The position numbers were made by a program, and so were the translations under genes. The notes beneath the pieces are model-generated. The model made no database searches. It saw nothing but the letters and a program-made list of their open reading frames with translations, and was not told the DNA's origin. 64,000 bases of DNA from Pseudomonas bharatica CSV86 (lineage in GTDB: Bacteria; Pseudomonadota; Gammaproteobacteria; Pseudomonadales; Pseudomonadaceae). Below, piece after piece: positions 51,597 through 60,323 of this stretch. The stretch is taken from the NCBI RefSeq assembly GCF_000319305.2, contig NZ_AMWJ02000002.1, forward strand, positions 2,370,001-2,434,000. The letters run 5' to 3'. How positions within the stretch are numbered: position 1 is the stretch's first letter; every line of letters begins with the position of its first letter.

Positions 51597-53186
51597 ATGC
51601 GCCCCGCCGTTCTATCCCTGTTGCTCGCCTCCCTGCTCGGCCCTGCCATGGCCCAGGCCGCCGCCCTCAGCGTATGCACCGAAGCCAGCCCCGAAGGCTT
51701 CGACGTGGTCCAGTACAACTCGCTGACCACCACCAATGCCTCGGCCGACGTGCTGATGAACCGCCTGGTGGAGTTCGACGCAGCGACCGGCAAGGTGGTG
51801 CCGAGCCTGGCCCAGAGCTGGACGGTATCCGACGACGGCCTGACCTGGGAATTCAAGCTGCGGCCCGAGGTGAAGTTCCATACCACCCCATACTTCAAGC
51901 CAGGCCGCACACTGAACGCCGACGACGTGCTGTTCAGCTTCCAGCGCATGCTGTACCCGGCGCACTCCTGGCACAAGATCGCCCAGAGCGGCTTCCCCCA
52001 TGCGCAATCGCTGCAACTGCCCGACCTGATCAAGCAGATCGACGCCCCGGATCCGCTGACCGTGCGCTTCACCCTGAGCCACCCGGACGCCACCTTCCTC
52101 GCCACCCTGAGCATGGGCTTCGCCTCGATCTATTCGGCTGAGTATGCCGATCAGTTGCTCAAGGCAGGTACCCCGGAAAAGCTCAACAGCCAGCCGGTGG
52201 GCACCGGGCCGTTCGTCTTCAACCGTTTCCAGAAGGATGCGGTGGTGCGTTATCGGGCCAACCCGGACTACTTCAATGGCAAGCCGGCAGTCGATCCGCT
52301 GATCTTCGCCATCACCCCGGACGCCAACGTGCGCCTGCAAAAGCTGCGACGCAACGAATGCCAGATTGCCCTTTCGCCAAAGCCGCTGGACCTCGCTGCA
52401 GCAAGCGAGGACGCCAACCTCAAGGTGGAAAAGACCGAAGCGTTCATGACCGCCTTCGTCGCCATCAACAGCCAGCACCCGCCGCTGGACAAGCCGGAAG
52501 TGCGCCAGGCGATCAACCTCGCCTTCGACAAGGACAGCTACCTCAAGGCCGTATTCGAAGGCACGGCAGTCACTGCCAACGGCCCGTTCCCGCCGAACAC
52601 CTGGAGTTATGACAAGTCGCTGCCGGGCTACCCGACCAACCTCGACAAAGCCCGCGATCTGTTGAAGAAAGCCGGCCTGCCCGACGGTTTCAGCACCACG
52701 ATCTGGACCCGTCCGTCCGGCAGCCTGCTCAATCCCAACCCGAGCCTGGGCGCGCAGTTGTTGCAGGCAGACCTGGCCAAGGTCGGGATCAAAGCGGAAA
52801 TCCGCGTCATCGAGTGGGGCGAGCTGATTCGTCGGGCCAAGGCTGGCGAGCATGATTTGCTGTTCATGGGCTGGGCGGGCGACAACGGCGACCCGGACAA
52901 CTTCCTCAGCCCGCAGTTTTCCTGCGCTGCGGTCACCTCCGGGACCAACTTCGCGCGCTATTGCGACTCGCGCCTTGACCAGCTGATCAGCGCCGGCAAG
53001 ACCACCACCGACCAGAGCGTACGCAGCCGCCTGTACCAGCAGGCCCAGGCGCAGATCCAGCAGCAGGCCCTGTGGCTGCCGCTGGCCCACCCGACCGCTG
53101 CGGTGCTGCTGCGCAAGGATGTGGAGGGCTACCAGGTGAATCCGTTCGGGCGGCAGGACTTTGCCGGGGTGAAGGTAGAGAAATAG
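51597..53186 (+). CDS. Dipeptide/peptide ABC transporter substrate-binding protein
   Basis: The 529-residue protein is of solute-binding family 5, with a signal peptide (LLLASLLGPAMAQA) and the family segments LVEFDAATGKVVPSLAQSWTVSDDGLTWEFKLRPEVKFH and VRQAINLAFDKDSYL. It resembles DppA/OppA peptide-binding proteins. No permease or ATPase genes are adjacent, so it may serve a transporter encoded elsewhere. The position between rpmB and radC matches PA5317 in PAO1 as I recall. Confidence 0.88.
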   Translation: MRPAVLSLLLASLLGPAMAQAAALSVCTEASPEGFDVVQYNSLTTTNASADVLMNRLVEFDAATGKVVPSLAQSWTVSDDGLTWEFKLRPEVKFHTTPYFKPGRTLNADDVLFSFQRMLYPAHSWHKIAQSGFPHAQSLQLPDLIKQIDAPDPLTVRFTLSHPDATFLATLSMGFASIYSAEYADQLLKAGTPEKLNSQPVGTGPFVFNRFQKDAVVRYRANPDYFNGKPAVDPLIFAITPDANVRLQKLRRNECQIALSPKPLDLAAASEDANLKVEKTEAFMTAFVAINSQHPPLDKPEVRQAINLAFDKDSYLKAVFEGTAVTANGPFPPNTWSYDKSLPGYPTNLDKARDLLKKAGLPDGFSTTIWTRPSGSLLNPNPSLGAQLLQADLAKVGIKAEIRVIEWGELIRRAKAGEHDLLFMGWAGDNGDPDNFLSPQFSCAAVTSGTNFARYCDSRLDQLISAGKTTTDQSVRSRLYQQAQAQIQQQALWLPLAHPTAAVLLRKDVEGYQVNPFGRQDFAGVKVEK

Positions 53187-53209
53187 CGGGTTATCTCCTG
53201 TGTCTGATC

Positions 53210-53295
53210 GGGCCTCATCGCTGGCAAGCCAGCTCCCACAGGTTTTGCGGCGCACGCGGTCACTGTGGGAGCTGGCTTGCCAGCGATGAGGCCAT
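53210..53295. repeat. Paired REP element overlapping the radC 3' end
   Basis: This is an inverted REP pair. Its right arm encodes the last residues and the stop codon of radC as read here. Confidence 0.9.
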
Positions 53296-53994
53296 CGGCA
53301 ACACCTCAGGACGGGTTACTGAAGAAACACCCCGCTCCAGCATCGACAACGGCTCGCCGTCGCCGATGATGAAGTGATCGAGCACGCGCACCTCGATGCT
53401 TTCCAGGGCATCCACCAGCCGGTGGGTCAGGCGGATGTCGGCCTTGCTCGGCTCGGGGTTGCCGGAAGGATGGTTGTGACACAGGATCAACGCCGCCGCG
53501 TTGTAGGCCAGGGCTCGCTTGACCACCTGGCGCGGATACACCGTGGCGCTGTCGATGGAGCCACGGAAAAGGATTTCGAAGCCTAGCGGCCGGTGCTTGG
53601 TGTCGAGGAACAGGCAGCCGAACACCTCGTTGCGCTCATGCCGCATCTGCGCCTTCAGGTAGGTGCGCACCGCCTCCGGGCGCTCCAGCGCCGAACCCCG
53701 CTGCAGGGTTTCGCCCAGGTGCCGACGCGCCATTTCCATCACCGCCTGCAACTGGGCGAACTTGGCCGGGCCGAGGCCCTGCCCCTGGCTGAAGCCACGC
53801 TGATCCGCCTCCAGCAGCCCGCGCAGGCCGCCAAAGCGCTGCAGCAGTTCCCGGGCCAGGTCCACCGCGCTTTTTCCACGTACGCCGATGCGCAGGAAAA
53901 TGGCCAGCAATTCGGCGTCCGACAGGTTTGCCGCGCCCCGTTCCAACAGCTTTTCCCTTGGCCGTTCCGCCGCAGGCCAGTCCCTGATGCTCAT
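53260..53994 (-). CDS. radC: RadC-family JAB-domain protein
   Basis: The 244-residue protein MSIRDWPAAERPREKLLERGAANLSDAELLAIFLRIGVRG begins with helix-hairpin-helix-like helices. The JAMM metal site is LILCHNHPSGNPEPSKADIRLTH. RadC proteins contain a putative metal-dependent peptidase/hydrolase domain and are linked to recombination or repair with no proven activity. After the expected family end (GDGEPLSMLERG) the frame continues 16-20 residues and takes its final MASSLASQLPQ and stop from the REP repeat at 53210-53295, an unusual C-terminus. Confidence 0.9.
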   Translation of the reverse strand: MSIRDWPAAERPREKLLERGAANLSDAELLAIFLRIGVRGKSAVDLARELLQRFGGLRGLLEADQRGFSQGQGLGPAKFAQLQAVMEMARRHLGETLQRGSALERPEAVRTYLKAQMRHERNEVFGCLFLDTKHRPLGFEILFRGSIDSATVYPRQVVKRALAYNAAALILCHNHPSGNPEPSKADIRLTHRLVDALESIEVRVLDHFIIGDGEPLSMLERGVSSVTRPEVLPMASSLASQLPQ

Positions 53995-54141
53995 CGCAAA
54001 TCCCTCTGTCTGTCCGTTACTGCTTCCGGCGCTCTTGCTGGAAGCGGCGCTGTGCTACATTAGCCGCCACTTTTTGCACAGCGATTCGGCCTGGGGAGGC
54101 GTCGGCGCGGTGCACAACTTCCATCGGAAAAAGGCAGGCCT

Positions 54142-55350
54142 ATGCAGCGGCTGTATCGGAAACGCATTGTTCTCGGCGTCGGCGGCGGCATTGCCGCCTA
54201 CAAGAGCGCCGAGCTGGTTCGCCGACTTCTGGAACACGGCGCCCAGGTGCGCGTGGTCATGACCCGCGGCGGAGCCGAATTCATCACTCCGCTGACCATG
54301 CAAGCGCTGTCCGGGCACCCCGTGCACATGGACCTATTGGATCCCGCTGCCGAAGCGGCGATGGGCCATATCGAACTGGCCAAATGGGCCGACCTGGTGC
54401 TGATCGCACCCGCCACCGCCGACCTGATCGCGCGCCTCGCCCAGGGCGTGGCCGACGATCTGCTGACCACCCTGGTACTCGCCACCGACGCCACCGTGGC
54501 CGTCGCTCCGGCGATGAACCAGGCGATGTGGCGCGATCCGGCCACCCAGGCCAACCTCGATACCTTGCAGCAACGCCGGATCCAGGTCTTCGGCCCGGCG
54601 TCGGGCAGCCAGGCCTGCGGCGACGTGGGCCTCGGCCGCATGCTCGAAGCCACCGACCTGGCCTGGTGCGCCGCCGAGTGCTTCAAGCGCGAGTCACTGA
54701 CCGGCAAGCACGTGCTGATTACCGCCGGGCCGACCCAGGAAAACATCGACCCGGTGCGCTACATCACCAACCACAGCTCCGGGAAAATGGGCTTCGCCCT
54801 GGCCGAGGCCGCAGTGGAAGCCGGCGCCCGAGTAACGCTCGTCACCGGCCCGGTGCACCTGCCCACCCCGGACCGGGTCACCCGGATCGATGTGGTCAGC
54901 GCCCGCGATATGCTCGCGGCCTGCGAGGCGGCAATCCCCTGCGATTTGTTCATTGCCTCGGCGGCGGTCGCGGACTACCGCCCGGAAGTCGTCGCCCCGC
55001 AGAAACTCAAGAAAGACCCTACGACCGGCGACGGCCTGCTGCTGCAGATGGTGCGCAACCCGGACATCCTGGCCACCATCGCCACCCGTCCCGACCGTCC
55101 GTTCAGCGTCGGCTTCGCCGCCGAGACCGAACACCTGCTCGATTACGCCGCCCGCAAGCTCAAGGACAAGAACCTCGACCTGATCGTCGCCAATGACGTG
55201 GCCAACCCCAGCATTGGCTTCAACAGCGAGGAAAACGCCTGCAGCGTGATCGACCGTCAGCTCCACGAAACCCTTTTCGCGCAGACCAGCAAGGGCAAGA
55301 TCGCCCGCCAGCTGATCGCTTTCATCGCTGAACGCCTCAACCAGGTTTGA
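54142..55350 (+). CDS. coaBC: Bifunctional phosphopantothenoylcysteine decarboxylase/phosphopantothenate-cysteine ligase
   Basis: The 402-residue CoaBC protein has an N-terminal flavoprotein decarboxylase (VLGVGGGIAAYKSAELVRRLLEHGAQV, PAMNQAMW and SQACGDVGLGRM motifs) and a C-terminal ligase (TAGPTQENIDPVRYITNHSSGKMGFALAEAA, KLKKDPTTGDGLLLQMVRNPDIL). It makes 4'-phosphopantetheine for coenzyme A and is essential in most bacteria. It is first in the coaBC-dut-algC-argB block and divergent from radC. Confidence 0.95.
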   Translation: MQRLYRKRIVLGVGGGIAAYKSAELVRRLLEHGAQVRVVMTRGGAEFITPLTMQALSGHPVHMDLLDPAAEAAMGHIELAKWADLVLIAPATADLIARLAQGVADDLLTTLVLATDATVAVAPAMNQAMWRDPATQANLDTLQQRRIQVFGPASGSQACGDVGLGRMLEATDLAWCAAECFKRESLTGKHVLITAGPTQENIDPVRYITNHSSGKMGFALAEAAVEAGARVTLVTGPVHLPTPDRVTRIDVVSARDMLAACEAAIPCDLFIASAAVADYRPEVVAPQKLKKDPTTGDGLLLQMVRNPDILATIATRPDRPFSVGFAAETEHLLDYAARKLKDKNLDLIVANDVANPSIGFNSEENACSVIDRQLHETLFAQTSKGKIARQLIAFIAERLNQV

Positions 55351-55355
55351 TCCAC

Positions 55356-55811
55356 ATGCACGCTCTCCAAGCCAAGATCCTCGATCCACGCATCGGCGCC
55401 GAATTCCCGCTGCCGCAATACGCCACCCCCGGCTCGGCCGGCCTCGACCTGCGCGCGATGCTCAAGGAAGACACCCTGCTCGAGCCGGGCCAGACCCTGC
55501 TGATCCCCACCGGACTGTCGATCTACATCGGCGATCCGGGCCTGGCGGCCATGATCCTGCCGCGTTCCGGCCTGGGCCACAAACACGGCATCGTCCTGGG
55601 CAACCTGGTCGGCCTGATCGACTCGGACTACCAGGGCGAACTGATGGTGTCGTGCTGGAACCGCGGCCAGACCGCCTTCAATATCGCCGTCGGCGAGCGC
55701 ATCGCACAGCTGGTCCTGGTGCCGGTGGTACAGGCGCATTTCGACATCGTCGAGACCTTCGACGAGACCCAGCGCGGCGCCGGCGGCTTCGGTCATTCCG
55801 GTAGCCATTGA
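55356..55811 (+). CDS. dut: dUTP diphosphatase
   Basis: The 151-residue trimeric dUTPase has motifs YATPGSAGLDLRAM, LPRSGLGHKHGIVLGNLVGLIDSDYQGEL and RGAGGFGHSG. It hydrolyses dUTP to dUMP, protecting DNA from uracil. ATG 55356 is chosen over a TTG at 55347 that would overlap the coaBC stop. The conserved coaBC-dut linkage of gamma-proteobacteria is present. Confidence 0.95.
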   Translation: MHALQAKILDPRIGAEFPLPQYATPGSAGLDLRAMLKEDTLLEPGQTLLIPTGLSIYIGDPGLAAMILPRSGLGHKHGIVLGNLVGLIDSDYQGELMVSCWNRGQTAFNIAVGERIAQLVLVPVVQAHFDIVETFDETQRGAGGFGHSGSH

Positions 55812-55913
55812 TCCGTTGATCACCCTCGACGGCCTGTCGAGGGCGAACTCTCCGCCGGAAAGGCCGTCCAAGCGTTCCATACGCCCGAAAGCCTTCGAGA
55901 CTGGAGTCCCGTG

Positions 55914-57311
55914 ATGAACGATATGGCCCAATTGATCCCCGCACTGCCTGACAGCATCTTCCGCGCCTACGATATTCGTGGTGTGGTCGGAAAGACCCTG
56001 CACGCCGAAACGGCTTACTGGATCGGCCGCGCCATCGGCGCCCAGAGCATCGCCCAGGGCGAGCCGAACGTTTCCGTCGGCCGTGATGGCCGCCTGTCCG
56101 GTCCGATGCTGGTGGAACAACTGATCAAGGGCCTGGCCGACGCCGGTTGCCAGGTCAGCGATGTCGGCCTGGTGCCGACCCCTGCCCTGTACTACGCGGC
56201 CAATGTGCTGGCCGGCAAGTCCGGGGTGATGCTCACTGGCAGCCATAACCCGTCGGACTACAACGGCTTCAAGATCGTCATCGCCGGCGACACCCTTGCC
56301 AACGAGCAGATCCAGGCCCTGCTGAACCGCATCAAGAACGAGGACCTGCCGCGCGGCGCCGGCAAGGTGGAAAAGGTCGATATCCTCCCGCGCTATCACC
56401 AGCAGATCGTCGGCGACATCAAGCTCGCCCGGCCCCTGAAGGTGGTGGTGGACTGCGGCAACGGCGCCGCCGGGGTCAACGCGCCACAGCTGCTGGCCGC
56501 GCTGAACTGCGAGGTCATCCCGTTGTTCTGCGAAGTGGACGGCAACTTCCCCAATCACCATCCGGACCCGGGAAAACCGGAGAACCTCGTCGATCTGATC
56601 GCGAAAGTGAAGGAAACCGGTGCCGACATCGGCCTGGCCTTCGACGGCGACGGTGACCGCGTCGGCGTGGTGACCAACACCGGCAGCATCGTCTATCCCG
56701 ACCGCCTGCTGATGCTGTTCGCCCAGGACGTGCTGGACCGCAACCCGGGCGCCGAGATCATCTTCGACGTCAAGTGCACCCGTCGCCTGACCCCGCTGAT
56801 CGCCGAACACGGCGGCCATGCTCGGATGTGGAAAACCGGCCACTCGCTGATCAAGAAGAAGATGAAGGAAACCGGCGCCCTGCTTGCAGGCGAGATGAGC
56901 GGGCACATTTTCATCAAGGAACGCTGGTTCGGCTTCGACGACGGTATCTACAGCGCCGCGCGGCTGCTGGAAATCCTCAGCAAGGCCGAAACGGACGCCG
57001 AAACCCTGTTCGCCGGCTTCCCGAATGATATTTCCACGCCGGAAATCAACATTGATGTGACCGACGAGAGTAAATTCGCCATCATTGATGCACTGCAACG
57101 CGACGCCGACTGGGGCCAAGCCGACCTGACCACCATCGACGGTGTGCGGGTCGATTATCCCCACGGCTGGGGCCTGGTCCGCGCCTCCAACACCACCCCG
57201 GTGCTGGTCCTGCGCTTCGAGGCCGACAATGACGCCGAACTGCAGCGAATCAAGGCTATATTCCACGCGCAGCTCAAGCGCGTAGCCCCTGACCTGCAAC
57301 TACCGTTCTGA
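55914..57311 (+). CDS. algC: Phosphomannomutase/phosphoglucomutase
   Basis: The protein of about 465 residues is an alpha-D-phosphohexomutase: SIFRAYDIRGVVGKTLHAETAYWIGRAIG, the phosphoserine loop MLTGSHNPSDYNGFK, the metal loop DGDGDRVGVV and the sugar loop GEMSGHIF. It interconverts mannose- and glucose-phosphates for alginate, LPS and exopolysaccharide precursors. An overlapping GTG at 55911 is an alternative start. Its place after dut matches other pseudomonads. Confidence 0.95.
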   Translation: MNDMAQLIPALPDSIFRAYDIRGVVGKTLHAETAYWIGRAIGAQSIAQGEPNVSVGRDGRLSGPMLVEQLIKGLADAGCQVSDVGLVPTPALYYAANVLAGKSGVMLTGSHNPSDYNGFKIVIAGDTLANEQIQALLNRIKNEDLPRGAGKVEKVDILPRYHQQIVGDIKLARPLKVVVDCGNGAAGVNAPQLLAALNCEVIPLFCEVDGNFPNHHPDPGKPENLVDLIAKVKETGADIGLAFDGDGDRVGVVTNTGSIVYPDRLLMLFAQDVLDRNPGAEIIFDVKCTRRLTPLIAEHGGHARMWKTGHSLIKKKMKETGALLAGEMSGHIFIKERWFGFDDGIYSAARLLEILSKAETDAETLFAGFPNDISTPEINIDVTDESKFAIIDALQRDADWGQADLTTIDGVRVDYPHGWGLVRASNTTPVLVLRFEADNDAELQRIKAIFHAQLKRVAPDLQLPF

Positions 57312-57341
57312 CCGAACCACTTGTTCCAACTGGAGCCCTGC

Positions 57342-58250
57342 ATGACCCTCGATCGCGATGCCGCCACCCATGTCGCCAAGGTACTGTCCGAAGCGCTGCC
57401 TTATATCCGACGCTTCGTCGGCAAGACCCTGGTGATCAAGTACGGCGGCAACGCGATGGAGAGCGAAGAGCTGAAAACCGGCTTCGCCCGCGACGTGGTG
57501 CTGATGAAGGCGGTCGGCATCAACCCGGTGGTGGTGCACGGCGGTGGGCCGCAGATCGGTGACCTGCTCAACCGTCTGTCGATCGAAAGCCGTTTCGTCG
57601 ATGGCATGCGGGTTACCGACGCGGCGACCATGGACGTGGTGGAGATGGTGCTTGGCGGCCAGGTGAACAAGGACATCGTCAACCTGATCAACCGTCACGG
57701 CGGCAGCGCCATCGGCCTGACCGGCAAGGACGCCGAGCTGATCCGCGCGAAAAAGCTCACCGTCACCCGCCAGACCCCGGAAATGACCACCCCGGAAATC
57801 ATCGACATCGGCCACGTTGGCGAAGTGGTGGGCGTCAACACCGACCTGCTGAACATGCTGGTGAAGGGCGACTTCATCCCGGTCATCGCGCCAATCGGCG
57901 TGGGCCCGAACGGTGAGTCGTACAACATCAACGCCGACCTGGTTGCCGGCAAGGTTGCCGAAGCGCTGAAAGCCGAGAAGCTGATGCTGCTGACCAACAT
58001 CGCCGGCCTGATGGACAAGCAAGGTACCGTGCTGACCGGTCTGAGCACCGAACAGGTCGACGCACTGATCGCCGACGGCACCATCTACGGCGGTATGCTG
58101 CCGAAGATCCGCTGCGCGCTGGAAGCGGTCCAGGGCGGCGTGCACAGCTCGCACATCATCGACGGCCGGGTACCGAATGCCGTACTGCTGGAAATCTTCA
58201 CCGACAGCGGCGTCGGCACCCTGATCACCAACCGCAAGCCGCGTCAGTAA
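57342..58250 (+). CDS. argB: Acetylglutamate kinase
   Basis: The 302-residue amino acid kinase has VIKYGGNAMESEELK, VVVHGGGPQIGDLLNRLSIE, NINADLVAGKVAEALKAEKLMLLTNIAGLMD and the C-terminal YGGMLPKIRCALEAV. It catalyses the second step of arginine synthesis. It has the N-terminal extension (MTLDRDAATHVAKVLSEALPYIRR) of arginine-inhibitable hexameric enzymes. It ends the block and is followed by a bidirectional terminator, then IS copy 2. Confidence 0.95.
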   Translation: MTLDRDAATHVAKVLSEALPYIRRFVGKTLVIKYGGNAMESEELKTGFARDVVLMKAVGINPVVVHGGGPQIGDLLNRLSIESRFVDGMRVTDAATMDVVEMVLGGQVNKDIVNLINRHGGSAIGLTGKDAELIRAKKLTVTRQTPEMTTPEIIDIGHVGEVVGVNTDLLNMLVKGDFIPVIAPIGVGPNGESYNINADLVAGKVAEALKAEKLMLLTNIAGLMDKQGTVLTGLSTEQVDALIADGTIYGGMLPKIRCALEAVQGGVHSSHIIDGRVPNAVLLEIFTDSGVGTLITNRKPRQ

Positions 58251-58265
58251 GCATTTTGCGGGCAG

Positions 58266-58295
58266 GAAAAAGGCGACCTTCGGGTCGCCTTTTTC
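58266..58295. terminator. Bidirectional Rho-independent terminator after argB
   Basis: AAAAAGGCGACC-TTCG-GGTCGCCTTTTT has A and T runs on both sides of the stem, so it can terminate argB and, from the other side, pyrE. The IS at 58301 now lies between this terminator and pyrE. Confidence 0.92.
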
Positions 58296-58300
58296 ATTTC
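58293..58300. repeat. Target-site duplication, left copy, of element 2
   Basis: TTCATTTC here is repeated exactly at 61672-61679, at the other end of the element. Confidence 0.92.
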
Positions 58301-58387
58301 GGGTAAGCGGATTAAATGGTTGATCTTACCTTTGCATGAGAGTGAGACAGACCGGCATCTCATCGGATTATCTGGTTGATGCTTCAC

Positions 58388-58795
58388 CTACTGCTGGTGC
58401 ATGTTTCCTTCGCTAATTCCAGCAAGAACCCCACACGCCTCAACTTCCCGGTCATCGTTGCAACTCGCTCTCAGTGAAACGAGTTGTTTCTCAAGCGCTT
58501 GCAGAGCGGTTATCTGCGACCGCACATGAGAGATGTGATCATCGAGCAAGGCGTTGACGGCGGTACAAGGCTGATGAGGGTCGTCCTCATAGCTCTGTAG
58601 TTCGTGAATCTCAGCCAGTGACAGGCCCAGGATTCTGCAGCGACGGATGAAGGCCAGCCCCTCACCATGCTTCTCGGTATAGACACGGTAACCGTTGTCC
58701 TGCCGATCAGGCGGCGGCAACAAGCCCTGCTGTTCATAGAAGCGGATCGTCTGTGTTTCGACCCCTACCAACTGCGCCAACTGACCAATGCGCAT
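58388..58795 (-). CDS. MerR-family metal-responsive regulator (CadR/PbrR-like), copy 2
   Basis: This is identical in protein sequence to the copy at 50284-50691: HTH at the N-terminus and candidate metal-binding cysteines 77, 112 and 121. It starts at ATG 58795 behind the same GGAGGAGG RBS. It is divergent from the CDF-lspA genes. Confidence 0.9.
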   Translation of the reverse strand: MRIGQLAQLVGVETQTIRFYEQQGLLPPPDRQDNGYRVYTEKHGEGLAFIRRCRILGLSLAEIHELQSYEDDPHQPCTAVNALLDDHISHVRSQITALQALEKQLVSLRASCNDDREVEACGVLAGISEGNMHQQ

Positions 58796-58826
58796 CAGCC
58801 TCCTCCCCAACGGATTCTTTACTCTA

Positions 58827-58857
58827 TTGACCTTATAGTAGCTTTATAGTTTTAAAT
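58827..58857 (+). promoter_or_regulatory. MerR-type promoter for the CDF-lspA genes, copy 2
   Basis: TTGACC at 58827-58832, a 19-bp spacer and TTAAAT at 58852-58857 form a long-spacer promoter 33 bp upstream of the CDF start codon. The spacer carries the imperfect symmetric TTATAGTAGCTTTATAG. Confidence 0.65.
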
Positions 58858-58890
58858 GGTACCACAACATTGTTCAAGTGGAGTCGTATC

Positions 58891-59778
58891 ATGAGCAAAT
58901 CCTGTGGTGGCGCCTGTGGCGGTGATGCAACGTCCGCAGCGGATACCGATATACAGGCCTCCTCCGAGGCGCCAGGGAGATGGGTCAGTGTTTATGCCGT
59001 GCCGAAGATGGACTGTCCATCAGAAGAACGAATGATTCGCCTAGCCCTGAACGGCTTTGAGGAGATTCGGGCGCTGTCCTTCGACTTGTCGAACCGCCGG
59101 CTGAAGGTCGTGCATGACGGCGAGGTCGAGCCCGTCACCTCGAAACTGAAGACCTTGGGGCTAGGCGCCTCGCTTCAGGAAACCGTCGCTGCAAATCCGG
59201 AGACCATCAAGGCCGCCGAGTTTTCGGCAGCTTCTGCTAAGCAAGAATCCGGGACCCTGCGCTGGTTGCTCGGCATCAATGCACTTCTGTTCGTGGTGGA
59301 AATGACTGCCGGTCTGATCGCCCGGTCCACCGGCCTGATTGGAGAATCCCTGGACAATTTTGCCGATGCGGCGGTGTACGGGCTTGCCCTTTATGCGGTT
59401 GGACATAGCGTGAAAATGCAGGTACGTGCCGCGCATCTTGCTGGTGTACTGCAACTGATCTTGGCTGTGGGCGTGCTCGTAGAGGTGGTGAGACGCTTTG
59501 TATTCGGTAGTGAGCCTGAATCGCTGGTGATGATGGCTATCGCATTCGTCGCATTGATTGCCAATACCAGTTGTCTGCTGCTCATATCCAAACATCGGGA
59601 AGGCGGGGCGCACATGAAGGCAAGCTGGATATTCTCGGCCAACGACGTGGTGATCAACCTGGGGGTCATCACCGCCGGCGCCCTGGTCGCGTGGACCGGT
59701 TCCAATTATCCGGATCTGATTATCGGCACCATCGCGGGGGCATTGTACTTAACGGTGCCAGACGCATTTTGGCGTTGA
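58891..59778 (+). CDS. CDF-family metal cation exporter with metal-binding N-terminus, copy 2
   Basis: This is identical to the 295-residue product at 49301-50188: cysteine-rich start, HMA-like MDCPSEE segment and CDF membrane domain. ATG 58891 is preferred to an upstream TTG at 58870 because it has GTGGAG before it and begins the metal-binding segment. Two identical copies could raise exporter dosage. Confidence 0.87.
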   Translation: MSKSCGGACGGDATSAADTDIQASSEAPGRWVSVYAVPKMDCPSEERMIRLALNGFEEIRALSFDLSNRRLKVVHDGEVEPVTSKLKTLGLGASLQETVAANPETIKAAEFSAASAKQESGTLRWLLGINALLFVVEMTAGLIARSTGLIGESLDNFADAAVYGLALYAVGHSVKMQVRAAHLAGVLQLILAVGVLVEVVRRFVFGSEPESLVMMAIAFVALIANTSCLLLISKHREGGAHMKASWIFSANDVVINLGVITAGALVAWTGSNYPDLIIGTIAGALYLTVPDAFWR

Positions 59779-59789
59779 AGGGTTAAATA

Positions 59790-60302
59790 ATGCTCATTAT
59801 TGGCAAAAAGCTCTCGCCGTATGCCCTATTGTCCATATCGGGCCTGCTGGCAGCGTCTGATCAGGCTGTAAAGTGGCTGGTGCAGCAATCAATGGCCTAT
59901 GGCGAGTATGTTTCGGTGACCCCGTTCTTTAACTGGGTGCACCTATGGAACACCGGTGCCGCATTCAGTCTTTTTGCGAATGGTGGAGGCTGGCAGCGCT
60001 ACTTTTTTATCGGAATCGCGGTAGTGGTCTCGATTTTTCTGATCAAGCTGATCCTTGAAAATCGTCATAAAGGAGAAGCCATCGCTTACAGTCTTATCCT
60101 CGGTGGCGCCATGGGCAACCTGATTGACCGGGTCTTTCGCGGCTATGTTGTGGATTCCTTTGATTTCTATTGGCGAGACTGGCATTGGCCGGCCTTCAAC
60201 CTGGCTGATATTGCAATTGTCCTCGGTGCCTTACTTTTCGTTTCCAGCAGCTTGTTGGGTAAAAAAGCAAACACCAATGCCGAGTCGGATGGATCTGACT
60301 GA
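59790..60302 (+). CDS. lspA: Lipoprotein signal peptidase on the IS, copy 2
   Basis: This is identical to the 170-residue product at 48777-49289, with both catalytic aspartate motifs (NLIDRVF and FNLADI) intact. It follows the CDF gene by 12 bp, so MerR-controlled co-transcription is likely. Confidence 0.92.
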   Translation: MLIIGKKLSPYALLSISGLLAASDQAVKWLVQQSMAYGEYVSVTPFFNWVHLWNTGAAFSLFANGGGWQRYFFIGIAVVVSIFLIKLILENRHKGEAIAYSLILGGAMGNLIDRVFRGYVVDSFDFYWRDWHWPAFNLADIAIVLGALLFVSSSLLGKKANTNAESDGSD

Positions 60303-60323
60303 CACCTACGCCTATACAACACC

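Noticed and set aside
4414..53295. CRISPR array made from the recurring 20-bp repeats
   Set aside because: The repeats are inverted pairs scattered over 49 kb in gaps, without regular spacers or cas genes.
50787..58292. Past inversion of the segment between the two IS copies
   Set aside because: Recombination would have mismatched the target duplications at the two elements; both pairs match perfectly in place.
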